From positions 2,604,001 to 2,668,000 of the forward strand of contig CP053418.1 in the NCBI GenBank assembly GCA_013127575.1: a stretch of DNA of 64,000 nucleotides. Direction: 5' to 3'. The position numbers and the translations under genes were made by a program. The notes below the pieces were generated by a model. It had not been told where the DNA came from. It made no database searches and saw nothing but the letters and a program-made list of their open reading frames with translations. The DNA is from Ramlibacter terrae (GTDB lineage: Bacteria; Pseudomonadota; Gammaproteobacteria; Burkholderiales; Burkholderiaceae_C). Shown one piece after another: positions 10,500 through 24,699 of this stretch (position 1 is its first letter; the number at the start of each line of letters is the position of its first letter).

Positions 10500-13400
10500 G
10501 TGCGTCTCACTTCCATCAAGCTTTCCGGTTTCAAGTCCTTTGCCGAGCCCACCAACTTCCTGCTGCCCGGGCAGCTCGTCGGCGTGGTCGGCCCCAACGG
10601 TTGCGGCAAGTCCAACATCATGGACGCCGTGCGCTGGGTGCTGGGCGAGTCGCGCGCCAGCGAACTGCGCGGCGAGTCGATGCAGGACGTCATCTTCAAC
10701 GGCACCAACAACCGCAAGCCGGCCTCGCGCTCGTCGGTCGAACTCGTGTTCGACAACGCCGACCACCGCGCCGGCGGGCAGTGGAGCCAGTTCGCCGAGA
10801 TCGCGGTCAAGCGCGTGCTGACGCGCGACGGCACGTCCAGCTACTACATCAACAACCAGCCGGTCCGCCGGCGCGACATCCAGGACGTGTTCCCGGGCAC
10901 CGGCCTCGGGCCGCGCGCCTACGCCATCATCGGCCGGGGCACGATCAGCCGGATCATCGAATCCAAGCCGGAAGAGCTGCGCCTGTTCCTCGAGGAAGCC
11001 GCGGGCGTTTCCAAGTACAAGGAACGCCGCCGCGAAACCGAGAACCGCCTGCACGACACCCGCGAGAACCTCACGCGGGTCGAAGACATCCTGCGCGAGC
11101 TGAACGCCAACCTCGAGAAGCTGGAGAAGCAGGCCGAAGTCGCGGCGCGCTACAACGCGCTGCAGGCCGACGTCACGCTCAAGCAGCACCAGCTCTGGTT
11201 CCTCAAGCGCACCGAGGCCGAGAACGACCGGGGGGCCGCATCAAGGCCGATGCCGATAAAGCGGTCAACGACACGGAGGCGCGCGTGGCCGACCTGCGGC
11301 ACGTCGAGAGCGAACTCGAGACGGTGCGCCAGGCGCACTACGCGGCCGGCGACCGGGTGAACCAGCCCGGGGGCACCTGTACGAAGCCAGCGCCGAGGTC
11401 GGCCGGCTCGAAGCGGAGATCCGCTTCGTGGTCGAAGGACGGCAGCGGGTCGAACAGCGGCTGCAGCAGCTCAAGGAGCAGGTCGCGCAGTGGGCGACCC
11501 GCAAGGACGAGGCGCTCGCCGAGACCGAGAACCTGGCCGCGATGGGCGTCGACGCCGAGGAGCGCGCGACGCTGCTGGCCGCGCAGGTCGAGGAGCAGGG
11601 CATGGAGATGCCCGACGGAAGAGGCGCTGCGGCAGGCGCAGGCCCGTGCCAACGAGCAGCGCGGCGCCGTGACGCAAGTCCAGCAGCAGATCCGGTGCTG
11701 GCCGCCGACCAGCGCAACATCGAGGAGCAGTCGCGGCAGCTGAACCAGCGGCGCGAGCGGCTGGAGACCGACCGCAATGCGCTCAACGCGCCCGACGAGG
11801 TGCGGCTGGCGAACCTGCAGGCGCAGCTGGCCGCTGCGCAGGAGGCGGCCGAAACCTCCGATGCCCGCCTGCACGAGTTGCAGGAGCAGGTGCCGCAGCT
11901 CGACGAAGACCGCCGGGCCAAGCAGCAGGACGTGAACACGCAGAGCGCGCGCCAGGCCGATTTGTCGGCGCGGATGGAAGCGCTGAAGGCGCTGCAGGAA
12001 AAGGTCCGCACCGACGGCAAGCTGCAGCCCCGGCTGGCCGGGCATGGCCTCGGCGGCCTGCAGGGCCTGTGGAGCCGCATCCACATCGAGCAAGGCTGGG
12101 AGAACGCGCTGGAAGCGGCGCTGCGCGAACGCATGGGCGCGCTGGAAGTCTCGCGCATCGAAATGGTCCGCGCCTTCGCCGCCGACCCGCCGCCCGCCAA
12201 GCTGGCCTTCTACCACCCGCCCGCCGCGGGCGTGCCGGAAGCAGCCGGGGCCCTGCCGCGGCTGGCCGACCTGCTGCGCCTGAACGACGCCGGGCAGAAG
12301 GCGCTGCTGGTCGACTGGCTGCACGGCTGCTTCACGGCGGACACGCTGGAAGACGCGATGGCGGCGCGCGACAAGCTGCAGCCCGGCGAAGCCATCTACG
12401 TGAAGTCCGGCCATGCCGTCACGGCGCACAGCGTCAGCTTCTATGCGCAGGATTCCGAGCAGGCCGGCCTGCTCGCGCGGCAGCAGGAGATCGAGAACCT
12501 CGAGAAGCAGTTGCGCGCGCAATCGCTGATCGCCGAGGAAGCGCGTTCGGCGCTGGTGCGCGCCGAAGCCGCCTACAGCGACGCCTCGCAGCGGCTGATG
12601 ACCGCGCGGCGCGAAGCCGCCGAACACCAGGGCCGCGCCCACGAACTGCAGGTCGAGACGCTGCGCCTGACGCAGCTGGCCGAGCAGACCCCGGCGCGCA
12701 GCGCGCAGATCAGCGGCGACCGGCCGAGGTTGACGCGTTGCTGGAAGAATTGCAGGAGCGCCGCGTCGCCGCCGAAGGGCGCTTCGAAGAGCTCGACATG
12801 CAGCTGGCCGACAGCCGGGAGCGGCATGCGCAGCTCGACGAGCGCGTGATCGAGGCCGAGCGCAAGGTGGCCGCATCGCGCGAGCAGCAGCGCAGCCGGA
12901 ACGCCAGGCGCAGGAGGCGCAGTTCGCGCAGCGCGCGCTGGAAGCGCGCCGCGGCGAGCTGCAGCGCGCGATCGAAACCGCGACGCAGCAGGCGGCATCG
13001 CTGGCCACGGAAGAAGAGCGCGCGCAGGTCGAACTGACCCGGCTGACCGATGCAGCGGCCCGGGCCGGGCTGCAGTCGGCGCTGTCGCTGAAGGCCGAGC
13101 GCGAGCAGGCGCTGGGCGCCAAGCGCAGCGAATACGACGACCTCACCGCCAAGCTGCGCGCCAGCGACGAACGCCGGCTGCAGCTCGAACGTGCGCTCGA
13201 CCCGCTGCGCCAGCGCATCACCGACCTGCAGCTCAAGGAGCAGGCCGCGCGCCCGGGCCTCGAGCAGTACACGCAGCTGCTCGCAGACAACCAGGCCGAC
13301 CGGAGGCGGTGGCGAAATCCGTGGCCGACGGCAACGTCCGCCTCTCGGGCCTGCAGGGCGAAATCGACCGCCTGCACCGCGAGGTCGCGGCGCTGGGCGC

Positions 13401-14008
13401 GGTCAACCTGGCCGCGCTGGAAGAACTGAGCACCGCCCGCGAGCGCAAGCAGTTCCTCGACGCGCAGTCGGCCGACCTGAACGAAGCCATGACCACCCCG
13501 GAAGACGCCATCCGCAAGATCGACGGCGAAACCCGCGACCTGCTGGGCAGCACCTTCCAGACCGTCAACGACCACTTCAGCCGCATGTTCCCGGAGCTGT
13601 TCGGCGGCGGCAACGCCAAGCTCGTGATGACCGGCGAGGAGATCCTCGATTCCGGCGTGCAGGTGATGGCGCAGCCGCCCGGCAAGAAGAACGCGACCAT
13701 CCACCTGCTGTCCGGCGGCGAGAGGCGCTGACGGCCATCGCGCTGGTGTTCGCGATCTTCCAGCTGAACCCCGCGCCGTTCTGCCTGCTCGACGAGGTCG
13801 ATGCGCCGCTGGACGACGCCAACACCGAACGCTACGCCAAGCTGGTGAGCAGCATGAGCAAGGAAACGCAGTTCCTCTTCATCAGCCACAACAAGATCGC
13901 GATGGAGATGGCCGAGCAGCTGATCGGGGTGACGATGCAGGAGCAGGGCGTCTCGCGCATCGTCGCCGTCGACATGGAAGCCGCCGGTCGCTGGCCGAAG
14001 CCGCATGA
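10500..14008 (+). CDS. smc: Chromosome segregation protein SMC
   Basis: Large coiled-coil ATPase, about 1170 residues, core of the SMC-ScpAB condensin that organises the chromosome. It starts with GTG at 10500 ([14 protein letters not shown]) behind a GAGGGG site. Walker [10 protein letters not shown] is near residue 32, then [17 protein letters not shown]. Two long Q/E/A/R-rich coiled coils flank a hinge encoded at about 12000-12420 ([12 protein letters not shown]). The C-terminal head has signature LLSGGE and Walker [15 protein letters not shown]. Frame breaks lie near 11230, 11368, 11616, 11694, 12730, 12896, 13305, 13722 and 13990. A likely substitution near 13498 turns the usual LEDAIRKID into PEDAIRKID. 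The stop overlaps the zipA start. Confidence 0.96.
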
Positions 14009-15031
14009 GCAGTTTCACCGTAGGCCTGGCCATCATCGGCGGCTTGTTGCTGGCGGCCCTGGTCGCCGGAACGCCTGGACCACCCGCCGCAACACGCCGC
14101 GCCAGCCCGAGGCGCCGGCGCCGCTGCCCCCGCAACCCGAGGGCGAGCCCGAACGCGCCGAACCGGTGTTCGACGACGCGCCCCTCGCGCCCTTGCCGCT
14201 GCCCGAGAAAAAGCCCGGGCTGGATGGGCTGATCGACGTGCTGGCCGCCATCGCGGTCGACGCAGCGGTTTCCGGAGAAGCGGCGCTGGCCGCGCTGCCG
14301 CCGACGCGCCGCGCCGGCAGCAAGCCTTTCGCCATCGAAGGCCGCAACGGCGTGAGCGGCGAGTGGGAAACGCCACGCGCCGGCCAGCGCTACGCCGCCT
14401 TCCAGGCCGGCGTGCAACTGGCCAACCGCAACGGCGCGCTGAACGAGATCGAATACTCCGAGTTCGTGATGAAGGCGCAGGCCTTCGCCGACGCCCTCAA
14501 CGGCGCGGCCGAGTTCCCCGAGATGCGGGACGAGGTCGCCCGTGCCCGCGAGCTCGACCAGTTCGCCAGCACGCACGACGCCCAGCTCGGATTCACCCTG
14601 CGCGCCCGCAACGCCGCCTGGAGCCCCGGCTACGTGCAGCAGCACGCGGCCCGTTGCGGCTTCGTGGCCGGCGCCATCCCGGGCCGCATGGTGCTGCCGG
14701 CGGCGGTGCCGGGCGGCTCGCCGATCCTCGGGCTGTCGTTCTCCACGCAGGCCGCGATGGCGGACGACCCGACGCAGACCGCGATCCGGGACCTGACCCT
14801 CAGCCTCGACGTGCCGCAGGTGCCGCGCAGCGAACAACCCTTCGTGCGCATGCGCGACGCCGCCATCGCGCTGGCCGCCGCCATGGACGGCCTGATCACC
14901 GATGACGACGGCCGCGTGATCCCGCCCGAGGCGCTGGACGCGATCGGCGCCGACCCGAAAGCCTGTACGACACGCTGGACGCGCGCGACCTGTCGGCGGG
15001 GTCGCCGCAGGCGCGGCGGCTGTTCTCCTGA
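14005..15031 (+). CDS. zipA: Cell division protein ZipA-like
   Basis: Membrane-anchored division protein that binds FtsZ; about 342 residues. The N terminus [20 protein letters not shown] is a single transmembrane anchor. A short AWNAWTTRR segment follows, then a Pro/Gln/Glu-rich linker to about residue 75. The ZipA C-terminal FtsZ-binding fold (about 210-330) includes the [18 protein letters not shown] and [13 protein letters not shown] stretches. Breaks lie near 14070 and 14957. The position between smc and ligA matches the order known in many betaproteobacteria and supports the name, since ZipA sequences diverge strongly. ATGA overlap with smc. Confidence 0.85.
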
Positions 15032-17070
<2,039 letters not shown>

Positions 17071-17138
17071 CAACTCGCTGCTAGGCAAGCTCAGCCGGCC
17101 GCCGGAGACTGCGCTGCAACTTCGAGGAGTTGCCGTGG

Positions 17139-18272
17139 TTGCCTCCCCCGATCCGCGTCCTGGCCTCCCTCTGCCTCGGGTTGGCGCTGGCCGCTCCCGC
17201 CGGCGCCCAGAAGTCCGCGGTTCCGCCGGTCGGGCCCATCCTGGTCGGGCAGAGCGCCGGCCTCACCGGCGGCCGGGCCGGCTACAGCGCCGACGTCCGG
17301 CAGGGCATCGAGGCCTGCTTCACGGCGGCGAACGCGGAAGGCGGCATCAACGGCCGGCCGCTCAAGCTGCTGACCGAGGACGACCGGGGCAAGAAGGACA
17401 ACGTCCTCGCCAACACCCGCAAGCTGGTCGAGCAGGACAAGGTGACGGCGCTGATCGGCTACACCAGCGGCGCGGGCGTGGAGGCGACGCTGAAGTACTG
17501 GACACGCAGAACGTGCCGATGCTGTCGCCGGTGACCGGCAACATGGGCATCCGCGCCGGGTTCCACCGCAACCTGTTCCACACGCGGGCCGGCTACGACG
17601 ACGAGATGAAGAAGATGGTCAGCCACCGGCGCTGGCCGGCGTCAAGCGCTTCGCCGTCGCCTACCTCGACGACGTCGGGCCGGCGAACGCGCAGGCCATG
17701 CACGGGGCGCTCGACCGGCCAAGCTGAAGGCGGTCGTCGCCGTGCCCATGAACCGCAATGCCACGGACTTCACCGCGCAGGTCGAGACGCTGGTGAAGGC
17801 CAACCCGGAGGCCGTCATCTTCATCAGCAACGGCCCGCCCATCGTGAAGGTGGTGCAGGGCATGCGGGAGAAGGGTTACGGCGGCCAGTTCGCCACCAGT
17901 TCGTTCTCGGGACTGAAGGTGATGGACGACCTCAAGGACAAGGGGCCCGGCCTCATCATGAGCCAGGTGCTGCCGCCGCCCACCCGGACGCACCTCAAGC
18001 TGATCAAGGACTACCAGGCCGACCTGGCGGCTTTCGCGCCCGGCGCCAAGCCCAACTACACCAGCACGGAAGGCTACGTCGCCGCCCGCGTGCTGGTCGA
18101 AGGCCTGCGCCGCGCCGGCACCGCCTCGCCCGAGCGCCTCGTCGCCGCGCTGGAAGACATGAAGCGCGTCGACCTCGGCGGCTACGAGATCAGTTTCTCG
18201 AAGAAGAGTCACGACGGCTCGCGCTTCGTCGACACGGGCGTGGTCAGCCGCAACGGCGGCCTGCGCTTCTGA
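17139..18272 (+). CDS. Periplasmic branched-chain-amino-acid-type binding protein (Peripla_BP_6)
   Basis: Secreted ligand-binding protein of the LivJ/LivK type, about 378 residues. A signal peptide (RVLASLCLGLALAAPAGAQ) is followed by the type I periplasmic fold: PILVGQSAGLTGG, GIEACFTAANAEGGINGR, LLTEDDRGKKDN. The best start is a TTG at 17139, nine bases after GAGGAG; the in-frame TTG at 17130 abuts that site. Breaks lie near 17500, 17630 and 17715. No permease or ATPase gene is adjacent, so the partner is elsewhere or it serves a sensory role. The downstream neighbour is a di-heme peroxidase, 28 bases away. The ligand cannot be inferred. Confidence 0.85.
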
Positions 18273-18300
18273 GTGGCCAACAGTTTTTTGCCGGGGAAAA

Positions 18301-19313
18301 ATGATGTCCGGGAAGCGTGTGGCACCCGCGGCGGTGTTCGTGTGGCTGGCCGCGGCCGGCGGCCGGGCCTACGTCAGCGCGCAGGGAGCACGGCAGGGCG
18401 AACCCATCCTGCCGCTGCCGGAAAAGGCGATCGACGTCGAGCCCGCGAAAGTGGCGCTGGGCGAAAGGCTGTTCGCCGACAAGCGCTTCTCGGCCGACGG
18501 CTCGGTGTCGTGCCAGTCGTGCCACCTGCCCAACGCCGGCGGCGCCGACCCGCGCCGGCACTCGGTGAGCGCCTTCGGCAAGATCCGCCCGGTCAACTCG
18601 CCGACGATCTACAACGTGCGCTACAACACGATGGGCCTGAACTGGACCGGCCGCACCGGGGACCTCGATGCCCAGATCAAGGGGTCCATCGGCAACGCCG
18701 ACACCATGGCGCACGACTGGGCAAAGGTGGTGCAGGTCCTCGCGGCGGACCCGGCGATGGTGGCGCAGTTCAGGGCGGCCTACGGCGGCGACAACCCGGT
18801 GACGCAGGAGAACGCGTCGCACGCGATCGTGAGCTTCGAGAAGTCGCTGGTGACGCCTTCGCGCTTCGACGACTGGCTGCAAGGCAAGGACGACGCCATC
18901 ACGGCGCAGGAAAAGGTCGGTTACGACAAGTTCAAGGCCTATGGTTGCGTCGCCTGCCACAGCGGAATCAACGTCGGCGGCAACAGCTTCATGAAGATGG
19001 GCCTGATCGGCGACTACTTCGGCGACCGGGAGAAGAAGGGCCGGGGCGCCATCGTCGACGCCGACCGGGCCGGCTGTCCGTGACGAAGAAGCCGGAGGAC
19101 AAGCACGTGTTCCGGGTGGCGCCGCTGCGCAACGTGGCGCTGACGGCGCCGTACTTCCACGACGGCGCGGTCGACACGCTGGACGAGGCTATCGCGCTGA
19201 TGGGGCGCCACCAGCTCGGGCGCGAGATTCCACCGGCCGACCGCAAGGACATCGAGGCCTTCCTCGGCGCGCTCACCGGCAAGCAGCTCGAGGCGCAGGC
19301 GAAGAAGAAGTAG
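18301..19313 (+). CDS. Di-heme cytochrome c peroxidase family protein
   Basis: Periplasmic protein of about 337 residues in the bacterial CcpA/MauG family. Two heme-c motifs are visible, CQSCH near residue 78 and CVACH near 220. Typical segments are LGERLFADKRFSADGSVSC, NSPTIYNV and VAPLRNVALTAPYFHDGA near the C terminus. A hydrophobic N terminus (AVFVWLAAAGG) serves for export. CcpA reduces hydrogen peroxide with electrons from c-type cytochromes; MauG-type maturation roles are the alternative. One break near 19070. The start at 18301 is preceded by a GGGGAA region. Confidence 0.9.
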
Positions 19314-19317
19314 GCTC

Positions 19318-19726
19318 CTAGGCCGGCGGCTGCTCGGGCCGGCGCCAGAGCCACACCGCCACCGCCGCCATGATGGCGATGACGATGCCCACGGCCCATT
19401 TCTGCGGCACGAACAGCAGCATGAAGACGCTGCTGCACGACATCATGATCGTGGCAAGCCACTTGGCGCGGCGCGGCACGACGCCGCCGTCGCGCCAGTC
19501 GCAAAGCTGGCGCCCGAAGCGCGGATGGTTGTGCAGCCAGTCGTGCAGGGCCGGCGAGCAGCGCGCCGCCGCCCACGCAGCCACCAGCAGGAAGGGCACC
19601 GTCGGCATCACGGGCAGGAAGATGCCGATGACGCCCGAGGAGGAGGAACAAGCCGGCCAGCGCCAGCATGGCGTAGCGGGCGGCGCCCGTCAGTTGCGGG
19701 AGGGGTTCCGGGGTGCCTGTCTGCAT
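19318..19726 (-). CDS. DUF454 (YbaN-like) inner membrane protein
   Basis: Small inner-membrane protein, about 136 residues, of the DUF454/YbaN family; function unknown. Hydrophobic helices are seen around residues 15-45 ([17 protein letters not shown]-type segment reading [18 protein letters not shown]) and again from 80 to 125. The conserved middle [19 protein letters not shown] is present. One break near 19630 lies between the first helix and the conserved block. It runs convergently toward the peroxidase gene and divergently from def. Confidence 0.8.
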
Positions 19727-19775
19727 CGACGCACGATACCAGCAGTGGGCCGGGCCGGGCGGTATGCTCGTGCGC

Positions 19776-20313
19776 ATGACCGTCCGTGAAATTCTGAAGA
19801 TGGGCGACGCCCGTCTCCTACGCGTCGCGAAACCCGTGGAGACTTTCGACACGCCCGCGCTCCACGCGCTGCTCGAAGACATGCGCGACACCATGAAGGC
19901 CGCCAACGGCGCCGGCCTGGCCGCGCCGCAGATCGGCGAAGACCTGCAGCTGGTGATCTTCGGCACCGACGCGCCGAATCCGCGCTACCCCGATGCGCCC
20001 GTCGTGCCGCGCACGGTGCTCATCAATCCGGTGATCATGCCGATCGGCGCCGAGGAGGAAGAGGGCTGGGAAGGCTGCCTGTCCGTGCCCGGGCTGCGCG
20101 GCGTGGTGCCGCGCTGGCGCCGCATCCTCTACACCGGCTTCGACGAGCGCGGACGGCGCATCGAGCGCGAGGCGGAAGGCTTCCACGCGCGGGTGGTGCA
20201 GCACGAGTGCGACCACGGTGGGCAAGCTCTACCCGATGCGGGTGCGGGACTTCAGCCAGTTCGGCTTCACCGACGTGCTGTTCCCCGGGCTGGACGCCGG
20301 CGACGACGACTGA
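19776..20313 (+). CDS. def: Peptide deformylase
   Basis: Removes the formyl group from nascent N-terminal methionine; about 179 residues, metal-dependent, cytoplasmic. All three family motifs are present: [10 protein letters not shown] near residue 47, EGCLSVPG near 105 and HECDHLVG near 150 once the break near 20220 is repaired. The start is ATG 19776 ([15 protein letters not shown]); an in-frame ATG at 19764 would add four residues. No fmt gene is adjacent, which suggests a second, stand-alone deformylase copy, though that cannot be tested here. Confidence 0.95.
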
Positions 20314-20495
20314 AGCGCGGCCCGCAGCCCGCGCGCGCCGGTCACCAGCAGGGCGGCGAGCAGCAGGTGCTGCACGAACAGCACCGCCAGCACGAGCACC
20401 AGGCCGGCGGCGGTGGACGGCAGCAGGGCCCGGACGGCCAGCCCCGGCAAGGCGGTGAGCCAGACGTCGTAGGCTTGCGAGAGCAGGGTCACCAT
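20229..20495 (-). CDS. Possible small membrane protein, unrecognised
   Basis: An 88-codon frame starting ATG at 20495. Residues 1-60 contain two hydrophobic stretches ([21 protein letters not shown], then [13 protein letters not shown] split by charged residues), and the tail reads antisense through the end of def. No family is recognised. The only support is hydrophobicity plus a gap of about 180 bases with no other gene; only the first 60 codons lie outside def. Confidence 0.3.
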   Translation of the reverse strand: MVTLLSQAYDVWLTALPGLAVRALLPSTAAGLVLVLAVLFVQHLLLAALLVTGARGLRAALQSSSPASSPGNSTSVKPNWLKSRTRIG

Positions 20496-20593
20496 GGGCA
20501 CCTCCCGGATGCCCGAGAGTGCGCCCCGGACACCGGCGCGGCCAGTGCCCCAGTGCGTCCGGCCACGGTGACCGAACGCACCCTTCGGCCGGC

Positions 20594-21597
20594 TTATTCG
20601 GCCTTGATGCCGCGCATCATGATGATGCCGCCCAGCACGTTGGTGTCGTTCTTGATGCGGTTGGCCAGGCCTTCGGCGGAGGTGCCGGCGACCTGCCAGC
20701 CCTGCTGGAACAGCTTCTGGCGCACTTCCGGCGTGCGGGCGACCTGCGAGATCAGCGCCGACAGCTTGGCCGCGATCGGCTTGGGCATGGAAGCGGGCGC
20801 CGCGGCGGCGGTCCAGATCTCGAGCTGGAAGCCGCGCACGCCTTCCTCGTTGAGGCTGGGGAACTCGGGCACCAGCGGGCTGCGGCTCAGCGAGGTTACG
20901 CCGACGGCCTTGAGCTTGCCGGCCTTGATCTGCGCGTTGGCCAGCGCGGGCGGCAGCAGCGAGAGCTGGATCTGGTTGGTGATCAGCGCCACGGATGACC
21001 TGCGGGTTGCCCGGGTACGGCACGTGCACCGGGTCCATGTTGGTCTTGGTCTTGAGCAGTTCCATGCCGATGTGGCCCACGGTGCCCACGCCCGGCGAGC
21101 CGTAGCTCCACTTGGTGCCGCCGTTGCGGGCGGCCGGGGAAGAACTCCTGCGCATTGTTGAACGGCGCGTTGGCGGGCGCGGTCAGCAGCAGCGGCGCGG
21201 TGCCGATCAGGCTGAGGGGCTGGAACGCCTTCAGCGGGTCGAACGGCACCGCCGGGTTCAGCAGCTTGGCGATCGTCATGTTGCCGTTGATCATCACGCC
21301 GATGGTGTGGTCGTCGGTGGCCTTGGCCACGACGTCGCCGGCGATGTTGCCGCCCGCGCCGACGCGGTTCTCGACGATCACGGGCTGGCCCAGCGCCTTC
21401 GACAGCGGCTCGGCGATGGTGCGGGCGACCAGGTCGGGCGTCGAGCCGCCCGGGAAGCCGACGATGATGCGCACGGGCTTGGTCGGCCACGCGGCGGCCG
21501 GTGCCGCGGCGGCGGGAGCGGATTTCTGGGCGAAGGCGCTGGTGGCTGCGGCGACGGCCAGCAGCACGAAGGCGCGGCGCGCGGTGGTCTTCAACAT
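20594..21597 (-). CDS. Bug/TctC-family tripartite tricarboxylate transporter binding protein
   Basis: Periplasmic solute receptor of the Bug family, abundant in Burkholderiales; about 334 residues. A signal peptide ([18 protein letters not shown]) is followed by an Ala-rich spacer, then the family start [19 protein letters not shown] near residue 37, [19 protein letters not shown] near 77 and [10 protein letters not shown] near 190. Breaks lie near 21130 and 21000. The ligand is a carboxylate in characterised relatives but is unknown here. No TctA/TctB permease genes are adjacent, which is common for Bug receptors. Confidence 0.9.
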
Positions 21598-21710
21598 CTG
21601 GGGTCCTCGTGAAATGCGAAAACGGCCCTGCTCGGCCGTAACCGCCTATGTTAACGCGCGGGTTTACCCTTGGAGCGCGGGGCAGCTAAGGGATTTGCGT
21701 ACGAATAAAC

Positions 21711-22070
21711 GTGAGGGGCCGCGAGGATTGCTGTCACCATGGGCCGATCCATGGCCGTCCATGGCATGGAGCAAGCATCAATCCTTTCATCTGGTGCGCC
21801 GTCGGCGCCTGCACCGGCCTGCTGGCCGGCTTCCTCATGGGCAGCGCCAGCCGCGCCGTGCGCGTCGAGGAAGTCTGCGTCGGCATCTTCGGCGCCTTCA
21901 TCGGCGGCGAATTCCTGCCTTCCGTCCTCGGCAACGCGCCGGGCTTCAACGGCATGTCGCTGGCCATGGGCGTGGCCGGCGCCGCGGTGATGCTGGTGCT
22001 GCTCAAGCTGATGCGCCGCAAGGTGGGCCCCATGCGCAACTCGCGCAGCCGGGGAAGCGATCGCCGCTGA
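21711..22070 (+). CDS. Small GlsB/YeaQ-like membrane protein
   Basis: Small hydrophobic protein with three predicted helices: INPFIWCAVGACTGLLAGFL, then VCVGIFGAFIGGEFL, then SLAMGVAGAAVMLVLLKLM. The Gly-rich pattern and a basic C-terminal tail resemble the GlsB/YeaQ/YmgE family of stress-associated membrane proteins; the match is by pattern only. The frame opens at a GTG at 21711, but the first 25 residues look non-native, so the true start is probably near 21775. The start context may be damaged by an indel. Confidence 0.5.
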   Translation: MRGREDCCHHGPIHGRPWHGASINPFIWCAVGACTGLLAGFLMGSASRAVRVEEVCVGIFGAFIGGEFLPSVLGNAPGFNGMSLAMGVAGAAVMLVLLKLMRRKVGPMRNSRSRGSDRR

Positions 22071-22076
22071 TCGCGC

Positions 22077-24697
22077 TCAGGCGGTGATCGCCTGCAGCAG
22101 CTCGGTCTCGATCTCGATCTGCGCGCGGTTCTGCTGCAGTTCGGGCCCGTCGATGAGGAAGGTGTCTTCCACCCGCTCGCCCAGCGTGCTGACCTTGGCC
22201 AGCTGCAGGTTGAGATTGTGCTGCGCCAGCACCCGCGCCACCGAATAGAGCAGGCCGACGCGGTCGCTGGCCGAGATCGACAGCAGCCAGCGCTGCGCCT
22301 TCTCGTCCGGCCGCAGGTCGACGCGCGGCGGCACCGGGAAGCTGCGCACCCGGCGCGACACGCGGCCGCGGCTCGGCGCCGGCAGCGGCCCGGCGGCCGC
22401 GATGGTGCCGGCCAGGTCGTTCTCGACCATGCTGCACAGCTCGCGGTAGTGCTCCGGCAGCATCGCCGTCACGACCTGGAAGGTGTCGAGCGCGTAGCCG
22501 TTGCTGGCCGTGTGGATCTTGGCGTCAAGGATGCTGAAGCCGGCCTGCTCGAAGTAGCCGCAGATGCGGGCGAACAGGTCGGTCTGGTCGGGCGTGTACA
22601 CCAGCACCTGCAGGCCTTCGCCCACCGGCGACATGCGGGCGCGCACGATCACCTTGGAGCTGCCGACGTGCCGCGAGAGGTGGCGCGTGTGCCAGGCGAT
22701 GTCGCCGGCGTCGTGCCGCATGAAGTAGCCGACGTCGAGCGTCTCCCACAGTTTCTTGTGCGCCTCGAAGGGCAGCGCGAACAGCTGCAGTTGCACCAGC
22801 GCTTCGCGCTTGCGGGCCTCGACCTCGGCGGCCGGGTCGGGCGCGCGGCCGCCCAGGCGCCGCAGCGTATAGCGGTACAGGTCTTCCAGCAGCTTGCCCT
22901 TCCGGGCGTTCCAGACTTTCGGGCTGGTGCCGCGGATGTCGGCCACCGTCAGCAGGTACAGCGCGGTGAGGTAGCGCTCGTTGCCCACGCGCTTCGCGAA
23001 GGCGTCGATCACGGCTGGATCGCCCAGGTCCTGCTTCTGCGCCACGGCTCATGGCCGGGTGCTCCTTGACCGGGGAACTCGACCAGCGCGCAGTCTTCGG
23101 GGTCGATGCGGTGCAGCCGGCAGAAGCGCCGCACCTCGCGCGCGCCCAGCTCGCTGTGGTCGCCGCCGCGGCCCTTGGCGATGTCGTGGAACAGCGCGGC
23201 GATGTAGAAGACGTAGGGCTTGTCCCAGCCGGCGGCGAGCTGGCTGCAGAAGGGGTATTCGTGCGCGTGTTCGGCGATGAAGAAGCGCCGCACGTTGCGC
23301 AGCACCATCAGGATGTGCTGGTCCACCGTGTAGACGTGGAACAGGTCGTGCTGCATCTGGCCGACGATGCGCCGGAACACCCAGAGGTAGCGCCCGAGCA
23401 CCGACGTCTGGTTCATCAGCCGCATGGCATGCGTGATGCCTTGCGGCTGCATCAGCATGGCGCGAAAGGTGGCGTGGTTGACGGGGTCGTTGCGAAAGCT
23501 CGCGTCCATCACCTTGCGCGCGTTGTACAGCGCGCGCAGCGTGCGGGCGGACAGGCCCTTCACGCCGGGCGTGGTCTGGTACAGCAGAAAGGTCTCGAGG
23601 ATCGCCTGCGGGTGCTGCAGGTACAGGTCGTCGCTGGCCACCTCGATCGTGCCGGCCTTCTCGAAGAAGCGCTCGTTGATGCGGTTCGGCTCCTGCGCCG
23701 CCGGGTTCAGCCGCTCCTCGATGTTCAGCAGCAGGATCTGGTTGAGCTGCGCCACCGCCTTGGCTGCCCAGTAGTAGCGCTTCATCAGGCGCTCGCTGGC
23801 TCGCTGCAGCACGCGGCCGTCCGGGCGCAGGGTGGCCTTGTAGCCGAACGATTCGGCCACCGCGTTCTGCAGGTCGAACACCAGCCGGTCCTCGCGCCGG
23901 TTGGCCACCATGTGCAGCCGCGCGCGGATCAGGCCCAGCAGCGCCTCGTTGCGCTTGATCTGGCGCGCCTCGAAGGCGGTGGCCAGGCCGCGGCGGGCCA
24001 GTTCGTCCCGGTCTTGCCGAAGCCCGCCGCATTGGCGACCCACAGCACCACCTGCAGGTCGCGCAGGCCGCCAGGCGACTCCTTGCAGTTGGGTTCGAGC
24101 GCATACGGCGTGTTCTCGAACTTGTTGTGCCGCTGGCGCATCTCCATGGTCTTGGCCACGAAGAAGGCGCGTGGATCGATGGTGGCGCGGAAGCGCTCAC
24201 GGAAGCCGGTGAACAGCTTGCGCGAGCCGGTGACCAGCCGCGCTTCGAGCAGGCTGGTCTGCACGGTGACGTCGGCCTGCGCCTGCGCCACGCACTCTTC
24301 GACGGTGCGGACGGCGGAGCCGATCTCCAGCCCCGCGTCCCAGCAACTGCCGATGAAGGCCTCGACCTTGCGCTGGAGGGCCGGGTCTGGTCGACCGCGA
24401 TGCCGTCCGGCGCCAACACCAGCACGTCGACGTCGGAGTGCGGGAAGAGCTCGCCGCGGCCGAAGCCGCCGACCGCCACCAGCGCCAGGCCGGCCGGCAC
24501 GCCCGCGCCCAGCCAGAGGGCGCGCAAGGCCTCGTCGGCGCGGTGCGAAAGCGCTTGCAGCATCGGGCGGACGCCGCGCGTGGAACTGCCTTCGAGCCGC
24601 AGCTGCTCCAGCACGGCCGCCTTGCCGGCGCGGTAGCCCTCGCGCACGGCCGGATCTCGGGCGCCGGCGTGGCCGGCAGGGCGGCGGCCGGGTTCAT
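22077..24697 (-). CDS. glnD: PII uridylyltransferase / uridylyl-removing enzyme
   Basis: Bifunctional nitrogen sensor that uridylylates and de-uridylylates PII according to glutamine; about 873 residues. Domains: nucleotidyltransferase with [19 protein letters not shown] near residue 75; a helical region with [15 protein letters not shown]; the HD hydrolase [18 protein letters not shown] near 485; and two C-terminal ACT domains ([19 protein letters not shown] near 695, [19 protein letters not shown] near 800). Breaks lie near 24660, 24395, 24010, 23080 and 23050. It begins two bases after the map stop, so the two are cotranscribed. Confidence 0.96.
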
Positions 24698-24699
24698 GC

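Noticed and set aside
11338..13704. A 788-codon open frame on the minus strand opposite smc
   Set aside because: Its product is low-complexity and rich in Arg, Ala, Ser and Gly, with no motif, while the plus strand encodes SMC motifs throughout. It is a GC-rich shadow frame.
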